Assembly: GCA_020441005.1 (NCBI GenBank)
Contig: JAGRNA010000018.1
Coordinates: forward strand, 2,148 to 52,345
DNA from: Leptospiraceae bacterium
GTDB lineage: Bacteria; Spirochaetota; Leptospiria; Leptospirales; Leptonemataceae
Length of the DNA: 50,198 nucleotides
Reading direction: 5' to 3'
Shown: positions 8,344 through 17,595 of the stretch, piece after piece
Layout: each line of letters opens with the position of its first letter
Numbering within the stretch: position 1 is the first letter of the stretch
Made by a program: the position numbers and the translations under genes
The notes under the pieces: generated by a model
The model's database searches: none
What the model was told of the DNA's origin: nothing
What the model saw: only the letters and a program-made list of their open reading frames with translations

Positions 8344-9587
8344 TGTTCCAAAAACCTCCTCGCGGCTATCTGGCTTCCGGCTGGAATATCGGGTTAAAAC
8401 CGGACAAAGCTGACTTTGGTGTGGTCTATAGCCCCAGACCCTGCACCTCGGCAGCCGTTTTCACCCGCAATGTGTTTTGCGGACAACCCATCCTGGTGGG
8501 CCGCGAGCATGCCCGCAGTCAGTCCATCCAGGCCATTATTGTCAATTCAGGCAATGCCAATGTCGCCACCGGTCCGCAGGGCCTTGATCTGGTTTACGCC
8601 TGTTGCCGCCAGGCCGCCGCAAATCTGGGCCTCGAACCGGTTCAGATTTTGCCTTCCAGCACCGGCGTCATTGCCCGCCAGCTGCCTGAGCAACCCATGC
8701 TGCAAGCCTGCGCCCAACTGAAAGAGCGCTTGCTGGGACCGGATTTTGCAGCCTTTAACAGCGCAATCATGACCACCGATGCCTGGCCCAAATTTGCCGA
8801 GCGCGAACTCGGTGATGGCACGCGCATCCTGGGTGTGGCGAAAGGGGCTGGCATGATCCAACCGGATATGGCCACCATGTTATCGTATTTGTTCACCGAT
8901 GCGGCCTGCCCGGCCGCCGATCTGCAACGCCTGCTGGAAAGCGTGGTGTCCAGGAGCTTTAATCGTATATCGGTGGATAGCGATACCTCAACCAGCGATA
9001 CCGTGGCCTTGCTGGCCAATGGCGCCCATGCGAGCCAAATTCGATTTCCAGCCGCAGCCGCCCAAATGCTGGCCCGTATGAGCTGGCCCATCGATCCAGC
9101 CACCCTGCGGCAATTGCCTTTGGACCAGGCGTCGCTCGAGTTTGTACAAGCCTTGTTGGATATTTGTGTGCACCTGGCCAGGCGAATTGCGGCGGATGGT
9201 GAAGGGGCGACCACCCTGATTGAATTGCAGATTCATGAGGCCGTGGACGCCGCACAGGCCCTGGCTGTCGGTCGATCAATCATCAATAGCCCGCTGGTGA
9301 AAACCGCCGTAACCGGCGCCGATCCGAACTGGGGTCGCCTCTTGATGGCGATCGGCAAGACCTTTGATACGCGCTTGAAACAAGATCGACTGCGTATTTT
9401 TTTTGGTGATCTGGAATTGGCCGGTAATCTACAGAGTCCCGATCAGCTTCGAGCGATTAGCGAATATTTGCGGGAACCGGAAATTGTATTAAAAATTATG
9501 CTTGGCCTCGGCAACGCATCCGAGACTCTTTGGGGATGCGATTTGACCGGGGACTATGTGCATTTGAATTCCATGTACACCACCTGA
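8343..9587 (+). CDS. argJ: Bifunctional glutamate N-acetyltransferase / ornithine acetyltransferase
   Basis: 414 residues, normal length for ArgJ. Oxyanion-hole motif SSTGVIARQLP and the autocleavage site GMIQPDMAT|ML are present; the Thr at about residue 178 becomes the N-terminal nucleophile of the beta chain. VNSGNANVATG and the C-terminal TGADPNWGRLLMAIGKT segment are also typical. The enzyme transfers acetyl from N-acetylornithine to glutamate, and in bifunctional forms can use acetyl-CoA, in arginine synthesis. One-base overlap with the preceding membrane-protein gene; the next gene starts one base after the stop. Confidence 0.96.
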   Translation: MFQKPPRGYLASGWNIGLKPDKADFGVVYSPRPCTSAAVFTRNVFCGQPILVGREHARSQSIQAIIVNSGNANVATGPQGLDLVYACCRQAAANLGLEPVQILPSSTGVIARQLPEQPMLQACAQLKERLLGPDFAAFNSAIMTTDAWPKFAERELGDGTRILGVAKGAGMIQPDMATMLSYLFTDAACPAADLQRLLESVVSRSFNRISVDSDTSTSDTVALLANGAHASQIRFPAAAAQMLARMSWPIDPATLRQLPLDQASLEFVQALLDICVHLARRIAADGEGATTLIELQIHEAVDAAQALAVGRSIINSPLVKTAVTGADPNWGRLLMAIGKTFDTRLKQDRLRIFFGDLELAGNLQSPDQLRAISEYLREPEIVLKIMLGLGNASETLWGCDLTGDYVHLNSMYTT

Positions 9588-9588
9588 A

Positions 9589-11007
9589 GTGCCGGACTGG
9601 CAGGCGCAGTTGCCGCTAATCCGATCGCTGGCCCTGGAAGCTATGCCCTACTGGAATCGTATACAGAATTACCTGAGCAGGTTTATCCGTGGCAGCCGGG
9701 TGCGCCGCTTCGCGGTTTCGCTTTTTTTCGGTATTTTGGTAGTTTTGCTATACTACCTGCTGCGCCTGATCGTACCGCTGGATTTTGACAGCCGGGAACA
9801 AATAATCACCCTGGCATTTATTCTGATAGCTGTACTGCTCCTGTTTCCAGCCCGAGAAGCCATCCTGGCGCGCATCCTGCCGCGTTACGATTATCTGACC
9901 TTTTTTGGCCATGATCTACACCACCTGGAATTGCTGGCGCGCCAGTTTAGCGTCGAGGAGCTGATTCACGAAATTCTGCCCGAATTCACAGACTGGTTAG
10001 GGGTGCGTGAGTCTATTTTAGCGGTTCAGGACCCGGATCGTAACGGCTATAATTATTATCACAGCAATCGCAATCACAGCACTAGTTTTAACCCACCGAC
10101 CGAATGGGAATCCGATCTGGAGATTCTGATCCGACAGGCCAAAAGCCATGGGCGCCACCTGGACGCCCTGGATGAGACCTGGTCCGACGAAATTCGGCGC
10201 TTGCTGCAAGGCATGAATATGGCCATCTTGTACCCTTTCGTTTACCGTAAGGGATTGCCCGGCTTTATGATCCTGCACCAGAGTCCCCGCCATCCGCACG
10301 CTCACAAGGCCCTGCAATTCTTCGCCCATAAATCGGCGGTCGCCATTCAAAACTATCTGTTATCCCTGCGGGTCATCGATTCCCGGCTTTATGATCAGGA
10401 GATGAAAACCGCCCGCCGCATCCAGAGCATCTTTCACAAGACCCAGACCCCGAGCATTCAGGGCTATGAATTTCAGCCGCGCGGCAGCGGACGCACCGTC
10501 ATTGAATTCTTCACTGCCCGCGAAGAGCAACACTATATGGTGGCCCTGTCGGCGGATCGCCTGAGCAGCGCTGCCGGCATCATCCTCTACGGCCTTTTGG
10601 GCCGCTTACACGCCCTGTTGTACAATCGGAAGGACATGAAAATCAATCAAATTATGACCGATCTGAAGGCCGATCCCGATTTCAAGCGCGAAGGCTATCG
10701 GGTGGATGTCCTGATTGCAGAGATCAAACCCGATTCGCCCCTGGTCACCATACTGCATAGCGGCAGTCATTACACTTTATACGATGCGACCGATCCCGGA
10801 CAAAACTTGCTCAGTTTTGGCTGGCGCAACCTGCTCACACTCCAGGCAGATCATAGCTATGTGCTATCCTATCACTCCGTGCCTTTGATCACCATTCGCT
10901 TTGTGCCATTCAAAGGCGCACAAGACCAGGCGCAGACGGTGGCATCAGACTCGCTCGAGGAAGAGGACAATCACATGGTCACCCGGCCAAAGGATGGGTC
11001 GGACTGA
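9589..11007 (+). CDS. Membrane protein with GAF-like region and degenerate SpoIIE/PP2C-like domain (pseudophosphatase)
   Basis: 472 residues from a GTG one base after argJ; an ATG at 9643 is an alternative. Two membrane segments (about 40-62 and 68-86) are followed by a GAF-like region (~100-265) and a C-terminal domain that follows the SpoIIE phosphatase layout. TARRIQSIFHKTQTP matches the usual ARxIQxxLLP entry. The positions that should carry the metal-binding acidic residues read ALSADRLSSAAG instead of GDVSGHG, and SYHSVP instead of YSDGVTE; the first GD is also absent. The fold is probably kept but catalysis lost. The next gene is an intact membrane SpoIIE phosphatase, so a regulatory or partner role is a reasonable inference. 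Confidence 0.7.
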   Translation: MPDWQAQLPLIRSLALEAMPYWNRIQNYLSRFIRGSRVRRFAVSLFFGILVVLLYYLLRLIVPLDFDSREQIITLAFILIAVLLLFPAREAILARILPRYDYLTFFGHDLHHLELLARQFSVEELIHEILPEFTDWLGVRESILAVQDPDRNGYNYYHSNRNHSTSFNPPTEWESDLEILIRQAKSHGRHLDALDETWSDEIRRLLQGMNMAILYPFVYRKGLPGFMILHQSPRHPHAHKALQFFAHKSAVAIQNYLLSLRVIDSRLYDQEMKTARRIQSIFHKTQTPSIQGYEFQPRGSGRTVIEFFTAREEQHYMVALSADRLSSAAGIILYGLLGRLHALLYNRKDMKINQIMTDLKADPDFKREGYRVDVLIAEIKPDSPLVTILHSGSHYTLYDATDPGQNLLSFGWRNLLTLQADHSYVLSYHSVPLITIRFVPFKGAQDQAQTVASDSLEEEDNHMVTRPKDGSD

Positions 11008-11011
11008 ACGC

Positions 11012-13510
11012 ATGATGCTGAAGCAACTCTATAATTATGGGGCCTACCCGCTCTTTGCGCTGTTACTGCTGTTCGCTTTCTGGTTTCCGACACCCGATAG
11101 CGGTTATCGACTGCCTTTTTACTACACGCCGGATGGCGCCATTCTGCCGGTTCAACGGGGTCTCTTGCTCGAATCGGCGACCGTTCGTCAAATCAACGGC
11201 CATAGTCCCCTGCAAAGCCCGGGCGCCTTTACGCAACCCGGTTTTGCGGTAGTCATCACCGATACAGGCAGCTTTCATTTGCGCCTCGAGGCGAATCAAC
11301 CCTGGCGCCTGCTGCTGGATTTTAAACTGGTGATCCTGTTTGCCCTGGTCAATTTATTAGCCGCGTTGTGGCTGATTGTCATGGCCCGCGACTTTCTGCT
11401 CGGGATTATGTGTCTGATCCAGACCGGCTTTGCCTGGCTGGCCTACCTGGTGGTCGTGAATCCCTCGCCCATGCTGCTGCTCTTGTGGCTGGGTAGCAGC
11501 ATCTTTATGCCCCAGGCCCTGCTGAATGTCGGCTTTCGAACCACAGGCAAAGACATCCCGGCCATTGTACTGGTAACCGAAGTCATCCTGGGGCTATTCT
11601 TGCTGCTGGTATCCTTTGTGGGTCTGGACAATTTTGCGACGGTCCGCAAACTGGGCTATCTCAACTACAGCCTCTTTGCGTTGGCCTTGCTGATCACCCT
11701 GGCCTTGCAGGTCCAAAACGCGCTGGAGTTTAGTCCGGACCGCATTGAAAAATTCAAAAACCGGGTTTTGCTACTGGGGACCTTCCTCGGGGTCCTGGTA
11801 CCCAGCAGCCTCTTCGGCTTGAGCTATGTCTGGGCCTGGCGCTCACTCTCGATTGACTGGATTGTACTACCGGGCATTGTATTCCCACTGACTTTGATCT
11901 ATAGCACCTACCGCTTGCATTTTGTAAAGTTCCAACTGATTTTGACCCGCTCGTTAATGGCCGGTATTCTGACCGTCGGCCTGATTGGATCTTACGGCAC
12001 CGTGCTTTTGATTCACAGCCTGCTATTACCCGAGCAGGGCGGCGAATATAGCTGGATTGTGAATGTGGTATTCATTCTGATACTGGTTTTCCTGCTCGAT
12101 CCGGTCCGGCGCAGCATTTCCAGTTTTTTGGAAAAACGCATCTATCGACTGGATGAACGATTGACCGAATCCCTCAAGGTTCTAACCACCCTGATCGCGC
12201 GGCATAGCCGTATCCAGCCGACGGTGAACAGCTTTTTACAAGAGATTCAAAAAACGCTCGAAGTGGAAAAACTGAGTTTTTTGATCTCGGGGGATACCTT
12301 TGCCGAACTCAATATGCGCTCGGGCCAATTGCAGCGCATGCCCACCGAAAGCCCCGTCTGGCGTTATCTGCGACCGGGACAGATGCGCGTGACCGCTTAT
12401 TTGGCCTACGCTGCCGGCTATCGCGGCGAGTTGTTCCAATACATGTATAAAAATAATTATTTGATCGCCCTGGGAGTCATTGACGACGAGGGCGGCAAGT
12501 TCACGGCCCAGCGCGCTAGCGGCATGACCAAACAGGCCCTCTCGGCCATTCGTAGCGCCACCCGCCAGTACCGCAGTCCAGCCACTTTGCGAGCGGCCTT
12601 GTTGGTCGGTTATAAACAGGAGCGCCAAAAGCTGCGCCTGAACGAGATTCGCTATTTGCAGGAAGCGGCTAAACTCAGCGAGCTATTGATCTACAACTAC
12701 GCCCTTTTGATTCGTGAAATGGAAAAGCGGCAACGCATTCGTGAACTCAATCTGGCCGGTATCCTGCAACGCAGTCTGCCGGGACCGCTCGGCACCCATA
12801 GCAATCATTTCAATCTGGCGTGGTTCAACAAGGCCGCGGTCTCGGTTTCCGGCGACTACCTGGAGATCCTCGAGCTTTCTCCGGAACGCTACGCCTTTAT
12901 CCTGGGTGACGTCAGCGGCCACGGACTGGGCACGGGCTACATCGTCAGTGCAATCCGCTCCATTATTCGCACGCATCTTTTGGCCGGCCAGAGCCTGGTG
13001 CACACCGTCAACAGCGTGAACGCCTTCCTGGTCGACCGCTATCGCGGCGGCGAGTTCATCACCCTCTTTGCCAGCATCCTGGAAATTGAAAGCGGCCGGC
13101 TGGAGTACATCAACGCGGCTCACCCGGCTCCGATAGTCTTGCGCCAGGGCTCGCCTCTACAAAGTCTGCTTTCCACACAAAGACTGATCGGAGTCTTGCC
13201 GACCATCTATTACAGCGAGGAAATCACCCTGCTGGCGAACGATAAACTAGTTTTGTATTCTGACGGGGTTACAGAGACCTTCGATGCAGACGATCGGGCT
13301 TATGGCGAGGAACGGCTGGAACAGCTGTTAGAGCAAAATAGCCGCCTCGAGGTGGCTGAGCTCGTCAGCTTGATCGAAAAGCGCCTGCTGGAATTTCGAG
13401 GCCAAACACAGCAAAGTGATGATACCACACTGGTCGCCATCCAGTTCACGCCGCAAATCGGATTGTTTCAAAATTTGCTCGATCTGTTCGGGATTGGCAA
13501 GCATGCTTGA
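11012..13510 (+). CDS. Multi-TM membrane SpoIIE-family PP2C phosphatase
   Basis: 832 residues from the ATG at 11012, four bases after the previous stop. A short extracytoplasmic N-terminal region (~25-95) precedes about eight membrane segments (~100-400). These are followed by a GAF-like cytoplasmic region, a helical linker (~540-590) and a C-terminal SpoIIE domain. The metal sites are intact: SGD (Asp615), GDVSGHG (632-638), LYSDGVTET (Asp751) and SDDTTLVAI. Such spirochaete proteins dephosphorylate anti-sigma antagonists or related Ser/Thr phosphoproteins in response to membrane signals. It sits between a degenerate SpoIIE homologue and a methyltransferase. The target is unknown; no STAS-domain or RsbW-like gene is in the window. 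Confidence 0.9.
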   Translation: MMLKQLYNYGAYPLFALLLLFAFWFPTPDSGYRLPFYYTPDGAILPVQRGLLLESATVRQINGHSPLQSPGAFTQPGFAVVITDTGSFHLRLEANQPWRLLLDFKLVILFALVNLLAALWLIVMARDFLLGIMCLIQTGFAWLAYLVVVNPSPMLLLLWLGSSIFMPQALLNVGFRTTGKDIPAIVLVTEVILGLFLLLVSFVGLDNFATVRKLGYLNYSLFALALLITLALQVQNALEFSPDRIEKFKNRVLLLGTFLGVLVPSSLFGLSYVWAWRSLSIDWIVLPGIVFPLTLIYSTYRLHFVKFQLILTRSLMAGILTVGLIGSYGTVLLIHSLLLPEQGGEYSWIVNVVFILILVFLLDPVRRSISSFLEKRIYRLDERLTESLKVLTTLIARHSRIQPTVNSFLQEIQKTLEVEKLSFLISGDTFAELNMRSGQLQRMPTESPVWRYLRPGQMRVTAYLAYAAGYRGELFQYMYKNNYLIALGVIDDEGGKFTAQRASGMTKQALSAIRSATRQYRSPATLRAALLVGYKQERQKLRLNEIRYLQEAAKLSELLIYNYALLIREMEKRQRIRELNLAGILQRSLPGPLGTHSNHFNLAWFNKAAVSVSGDYLEILELSPERYAFILGDVSGHGLGTGYIVSAIRSIIRTHLLAGQSLVHTVNSVNAFLVDRYRGGEFITLFASILEIESGRLEYINAAHPAPIVLRQGSPLQSLLSTQRLIGVLPTIYYSEEITLLANDKLVLYSDGVTETFDADDRAYGEERLEQLLEQNSRLEVAELVSLIEKRLLEFRGQTQQSDDTTLVAIQFTPQIGLFQNLLDLFGIGKHA

Positions 13511-14192
13511 AAAAGACGCAATTCAACACCATTTCGACGGCCACTGTGCTGGCGAGTCGTGGTATGGCCGTCTTTTCGCTCGTATCTATGATCCGCTGCT
13601 CGCTGCCGCAGAACGGGACAGTTTAGGCTGGCACCGCCGGCATTTGCTGAACCAGGCGGAGGGCCGGATCCTCGAAGTCGGTTGCGGCACCGGCGTCAAT
13701 TTTGGGTTCTACCATCCCGACCGCAAAGTGGATGCCTTTGACCCTTCCCCGGCCATGCTGGCGCAGGCCGCAGAGAAAGCCCGCCTGGCACCGGCCCAAA
13801 TCCAGCTGGAGCATTGCGGGATTGACGAGTATCAACCGGCACACACCTACGATACGATCGTCGCTACGCTGGTGCTATGCACTGTGCCCGATCTGGAACG
13901 CAGTCTGGCACGCTTGCAAGACTGGCTGCGACCGGGCGGCCGCCTGCTGATTCTGGAGCACATTCGATCACACAAAAAAAGGACTGCGCTCTGGCAAGGA
14001 ATGCTACGGCCTGCCTGGGCTTGCGTGGGCCAGGGATGCCAGCTCAACCGGGCCACCGATCAGCACCTGTTACAGCATGCTGCCTTTCAACAACAGGAAC
14101 TGGTGTATTTCCAGAACTCCCTGCCTTTTATGCGCGGCGTTTTTTTAAGGCGCCCGGAGCCAAAACAGGAGCCTCGGCTGCCGATACTGTAG
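13503..14192 (+). CDS. Class I SAM-dependent methyltransferase (Methyltransf_11 type)
   Basis: 229 residues. The ATG at 13503 overlaps the last eight bases of the phosphatase gene, consistent with coupling. Motif I is ILEVGCGTGVNFGFY, the acidic ribose-binding motif II is VDAFDPSPAML, and motif III is LRPGGRLLILEHI. The small-molecule methyltransferase layout (N-terminal lid YGRLFARIYDPLL) resembles ubiquinone/thiol methyltransferases of the METTL7-like group. The substrate cannot be deduced. It is co-directional with the VWA-FHA gene, which starts 5 bp later. Confidence 0.85.
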   Translation: MLEKDAIQHHFDGHCAGESWYGRLFARIYDPLLAAAERDSLGWHRRHLLNQAEGRILEVGCGTGVNFGFYHPDRKVDAFDPSPAMLAQAAEKARLAPAQIQLEHCGIDEYQPAHTYDTIVATLVLCTVPDLERSLARLQDWLRPGGRLLILEHIRSHKKRTALWQGMLRPAWACVGQGCQLNRATDQHLLQHAAFQQQELVYFQNSLPFMRGVFLRRPEPKQEPRLPIL

Positions 14193-14197
14193 GGAGT

Positions 14198-15970
14198 ATG
14201 GTTGCATCCGGCAAAGAGTGTTCCAGGCGCAGAACGGCCTGTAGATCACAAAAAAAAGCCCGCCTGGGCCTGGCGATCAGCCTGGTGTTACTCCTTGGCG
14301 GTCGTCTTTCGGCCCAGGTTCTGCAGATAACCGATCTGGATGTGGCTGCCTGGCCCACGATTACCATGCAGATCCAGGTCCGATCCGCTCATCCAGTCAG
14401 CGCTGCGAAAAAAGCCTTGCAGGACCCAGAGCTAGCCATCTATGAGCTGTATATCGATCAGGAGCAGGAAGTACCGCAAATCGACCTGCAGGCCCTGGAC
14501 CCGGCAGATTTACGCCTGAATCTGGTGCTGGTACTGGATCGCACCCGCTCGGTGAGCAAACACGATTTCAACCTGGCTCGGGAGCAGGCCCACGAATTGC
14601 TGCTGCAACTGGACAGCCAGGATCGCAGCGCGCTCTACAGCATCCAGGGACAACCCTTGCTGCTTGGCGATATCAGTTCCGATCACCGGGCCCAGGCGCT
14701 GAAGGTCAGCGGACTGAAACACACCGGCGAGCGCACCCGCCTCTATGATACCCTTTTCAGCGCCATCTACACCGCGCGCAGCATGGCCACTGATGCGCTG
14801 GAAAAAGGCGCCCAAAAAACTGCGGTTGTGCTGTACACCGATGGTCGCGACGAAGGCAGTTATTTAAACGAAAACGACTGTTTTGAATTAACCGAGCTGG
14901 GCCGTAAACTGGAAATTCCAGTGTATGTTTTTACCCAGCAATCGAGGTTTACTGAAACCAAAGCGGACCGCGGCGCAGAAACCAGCGTTACCAGCACCAA
15001 TTTGCGACTTTTGGAGCGTCTGGCCCTGAAGACCGGCGGACAGGTCTGGTCGCTGCCGCGCGAGGAAGCGCAAAGGAAACGCGCCTTTGCGATCATCCAG
15101 AGCGGGAACAACCAAAACTATCGCCTGCGCTTCACCAGCGCAGCCAGCCAGGCAGATGTATGGCCCGGAGATCAAATAACCTTGCGCACACGTTTGCAGT
15201 CCAATGCAGGCGTCTTTCGCAGCGTCAGCCGCTATCGGGTACCGCCAGGACCCTGGATCCGCAACCGCTATGGCCGTTCGGCCTTCCTGATCTATCTGAT
15301 TGTGGCCGCCCTGGTCTTATCCTTTGCACTGCTGGTGGGACTGCTGCTCTTTTTGTTGTACCGCACCCGGACAGCAGCACAAGCGGCAACGCCAACCAAA
15401 CAAAGCGCAGACGAGGCCGACCTGGCCAACGATGAGCCACAGAAGCCCAACATCCAGGATTACCTGGATAAGCCGACCCAGTTCCTCGGGAGCGATACAA
15501 CCGCGATCGATGATGACTTCAGACCCGGTCCGTCAGAATCCGTCCGCTCAGACCGGAATTTTGCCGCCGTTCATCCAGCGGCAGTCCTGATGGATGACGA
15601 GCGACGCCTGTATATGCGGGAGTACAACTATCGATTGCTGCAAATGGCCTTGCGGGAGGCCGGTCTCTACCAGACGGCCCGCCTGGTGCTGTTAAATCAT
15701 CCCGAATCACCCCATGGCCGGGATTACGATCTATTTCTGGAAAACACAGCCATCGGCAGCGGTCGCTGGGCGAACATTCCGCTGCACGACAATACCGTCA
15801 GTCCGATTCATGCCCGCATCAAACGGGTGAATCAATCCTGGGTCCTTTATGACCTGCTCAGCGCGGGCGGAGTCTATGTCAATGATCGCAAGCTTTTACG
15901 GCCCCGTGGTCTGCAAAACGGCGATTTGATTCGCATCGGCCGCAGCCAGCTGCGCTTTTTGGGTCAATAA
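14198..15970 (+). CDS. VWA - transmembrane - FHA domain protein
   Basis: 590 residues from the ATG at 14198, just after AGGGAG and 5 bp after the methyltransferase stop; the longer open frame would overlap that gene. Signal/anchor at ~22-40. The periplasmic VWA domain (~110-310) has a MIDAS-like DRTRS (Thr for Ser in DxSxS) and VVLYTDGRDEG. One membrane segment (~365-390, LIYLIVAALVLSFALLVGLL) precedes an acidic linker and a C-terminal cytoplasmic FHA domain with GSGR, SPIHARI and LQNGDLIRIG. FHA domains read phosphothreonine, so the protein could link a periplasmic adhesion or sensing module to cytoplasmic Ser/Thr phosphorylation. That fits its neighbour, a PP2C phosphatase, but the link is inference. 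It ends 4 bp from the convergent malic-enzyme-like gene. Confidence 0.8.
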   Translation: MVASGKECSRRRTACRSQKKARLGLAISLVLLLGGRLSAQVLQITDLDVAAWPTITMQIQVRSAHPVSAAKKALQDPELAIYELYIDQEQEVPQIDLQALDPADLRLNLVLVLDRTRSVSKHDFNLAREQAHELLLQLDSQDRSALYSIQGQPLLLGDISSDHRAQALKVSGLKHTGERTRLYDTLFSAIYTARSMATDALEKGAQKTAVVLYTDGRDEGSYLNENDCFELTELGRKLEIPVYVFTQQSRFTETKADRGAETSVTSTNLRLLERLALKTGGQVWSLPREEAQRKRAFAIIQSGNNQNYRLRFTSAASQADVWPGDQITLRTRLQSNAGVFRSVSRYRVPPGPWIRNRYGRSAFLIYLIVAALVLSFALLVGLLLFLLYRTRTAAQAATPTKQSADEADLANDEPQKPNIQDYLDKPTQFLGSDTTAIDDDFRPGPSESVRSDRNFAAVHPAAVLMDDERRLYMREYNYRLLQMALREAGLYQTARLVLLNHPESPHGRDYDLFLENTAIGSGRWANIPLHDNTVSPIHARIKRVNQSWVLYDLLSAGGVYVNDRKLLRPRGLQNGDLIRIGRSQLRFLGQ

Positions 15971-15974
15971 AGCG

Positions 15975-17168
15975 CTATAAGAGCTGGCTTTGGGTAGCAG
16001 CCCGGAAAACTGCGTCGGCAATACTGGTGTGCAATTGCTCGGCAAACAGATCCGCAAATAAATCGGCCGGCGCTGCCGGCAAGCGGGCCAGTGCCTGGGC
16101 GGCGGCAATGTACATCCGGTCATTAATGCGGACCGCTCCGGCGCGCATCGACCCTGCAATCACACCCGGATAGATCCGCGCCGCCAGGGTCGCCGGCCAG
16201 GTTTCGTCCGGTGCGGGCCATAGCGTCGGCAAAGCAGCGGTCGTTGGCGTCGCCTGGGCAAGCTCGCCTGGTTCGGCGGCAGTACTGATGTCGCGCAGAT
16301 CGATCAACAAACTGCCAGCCGGCAGGTTTTGTTGTAGCCTGGCCAGCCAACCGGGTTCAGCCGATTCAGCCCGACCTCCCAGATGGATCCAGACATTGCT
16401 TTGGCGGGCCAATTCCAGCGCATCCCCCTGAAACCGGGTGCGGTTGCTAACAGCGGCCAGTTCCGCTAAAACAGAAGGCTGCACTAGATCCGCGCGACCG
16501 GGGTACAGACAACCCGCCTCATCAATCACCACGACATCGCCTGGTGGTTGCAGACCCGGCTGATCGCGCTCCAGGTAGAGCAAGGACCGGGCCATGGCCG
16601 GCAGTTCGCAGCCCTTGCCCTCCACCACTACGCGCAGATTGTGGCCTGGCTGTTTGCTGAAATACAGATAGCGAAACCAGGCTGCCATGGCCAGCACACT
16701 GGCGCAGCTCTGCTCGAGATGCATCACCGGGATACCTGTGAATTGCAAGCGCTCACTGAGCTCCAGAGCCCGTTCGCTGGCAATGCCTTGCAGCAAAACC
16801 GCGCCAAAACCGCCCGTCAGACTGCGCGCCACTTGCAAGATTTCTTCATTATTCTGGCTGCGAATACCAAGCGGCCAGCCGTCCAGATGCGCGAAGCGTT
16901 TCAGCAAAATCGCCGTACTTTCCAGCCAGGGAACAACAGCGATCGGTCCAATCGCACCCAGGCCGCGTACTTCCGACCCGTCGCTCAGGATGGCAACGCT
17001 GTTCGCCTTGAGGCTGCCCGCCTGCCCGGAATGCGGGTCGTGCATGATGGCCATGCTCCGCTCCAGGCTGTATTCTCGCAAGAGCTGCCGTAGCTCCCGA
17101 TGATTGCGCAGCAGACTGCGGCTGCGTACCTCGATCCGGCCTCCCCGGCGGGTTTCGCGAGGCTGCAT
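15975..17168 (-). CDS. Malic-enzyme homologue with lost active site (pseudoenzyme)
   Basis: 397 residues. The malic-enzyme scaffold is readable throughout: SVAILSDGSEVRGLGAIGP (57-75) matches the family's VAVVTDGTAVLGLGNIGP, and VVVIDEAGCLYPGRADL matches the NAD-domain D-x-x-G-x-I-Y-x-GR segment. The C-terminal GVIAGSMRAGAVRIND matches the usual GALD/RA..I stretch. The catalytic positions are replaced. MEGK (catalytic Lys) becomes LEST (82-85), LEDI (metal Glu/Asp) becomes LQGI (126-129), HDDQHGT becomes HLEQSCA (150-156), and the Rossmann G-x-G-x-x-G loop reads EGKGCELP. Decarboxylating malate oxidation is therefore unlikely. The frame is intact and selected, so this is probably a repurposed regulatory or binding protein, not a decaying gene. 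The small gene upstream overlaps it by one base (TAATG). Confidence 0.7.
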   Translation of the reverse strand: MQPRETRRGGRIEVRSRSLLRNHRELRQLLREYSLERSMAIMHDPHSGQAGSLKANSVAILSDGSEVRGLGAIGPIAVVPWLESTAILLKRFAHLDGWPLGIRSQNNEEILQVARSLTGGFGAVLLQGIASERALELSERLQFTGIPVMHLEQSCASVLAMAAWFRYLYFSKQPGHNLRVVVEGKGCELPAMARSLLYLERDQPGLQPPGDVVVIDEAGCLYPGRADLVQPSVLAELAAVSNRTRFQGDALELARQSNVWIHLGGRAESAEPGWLARLQQNLPAGSLLIDLRDISTAAEPGELAQATPTTAALPTLWPAPDETWPATLAARIYPGVIAGSMRAGAVRINDRMYIAAAQALARLPAAPADLFADLFAEQLHTSIADAVFRAATQSQLL

Positions 17169-17479
17169 TAGAGCATGCTTTCCAGTTCGCTAACAGCCTT
17201 GTCCTTTTCCTTGATCCCGGTTTTTTTCACCGCTTTGCGAAACACATCCACCCATTTTTTCTCGGGCAAGGCCTCTTTCATTTCTTCCAGGATTTCCAGA
17301 ATGCCTTCATCGGAAGAAATATTGAATATTTCATTATGATCAAATAAAAAGGCAGCGTGTAACTGGTTGATATAATCACCTACCGACCCGTTACGCACGC
17401 CGCTATCCGCTAGCGTCTTGTCTTTTTTTTCCTTACGCTTGATTTCCCGTTCAATACGATCGATCTCTGTTCGTTTCAT
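17168..17479 (-). CDS. Small conserved-looking helical protein of unknown function
   Basis: 103 residues from the ATG at 17479, which follows GAGGAA with good spacing; the longer frame would run into the epimerase gene. The N-terminus is strongly charged and coiled-coil-like (RIEREIKRKEKKDK). The centre (DYINQLHAAFLFDHNEIFNI) looks like a compact helical domain, and the C-terminus is KWVDVFRKAVKKTG. It has no catalytic motif. The stop overlaps the start of the malic-enzyme-like gene by one base, so the two products are probably made together and may interact. Confidence 0.7.
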   Translation of the reverse strand: MKRTEIDRIEREIKRKEKKDKTLADSGVRNGSVGDYINQLHAAFLFDHNEIFNISSDEGILEILEEMKEALPEKKWVDVFRKAVKKTGIKEKDKAVSELESML

Positions 17480-17595
17480 ACATTCCTCACTAATCAGGCT
17501 CACCAGGGCGTTGTGCCAGCCAAAGCGCCGCGCAGGGGCCGCCTTGCAAATCTCACTGTCACTGATTCTGGCCGGTCCCGATTGTATGCAAGGGT

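Noticed and set aside
13877-14197. Long N-terminal extension of the VWA-FHA protein
   Set aside because: It would overlap the methyltransferase gene for over 300 bp; the ATG at 14198 after AGGGAG is better.
15975-17168. Functional malic enzyme
   Set aside because: Catalytic Lys and metal ligands are absent at the aligned positions.
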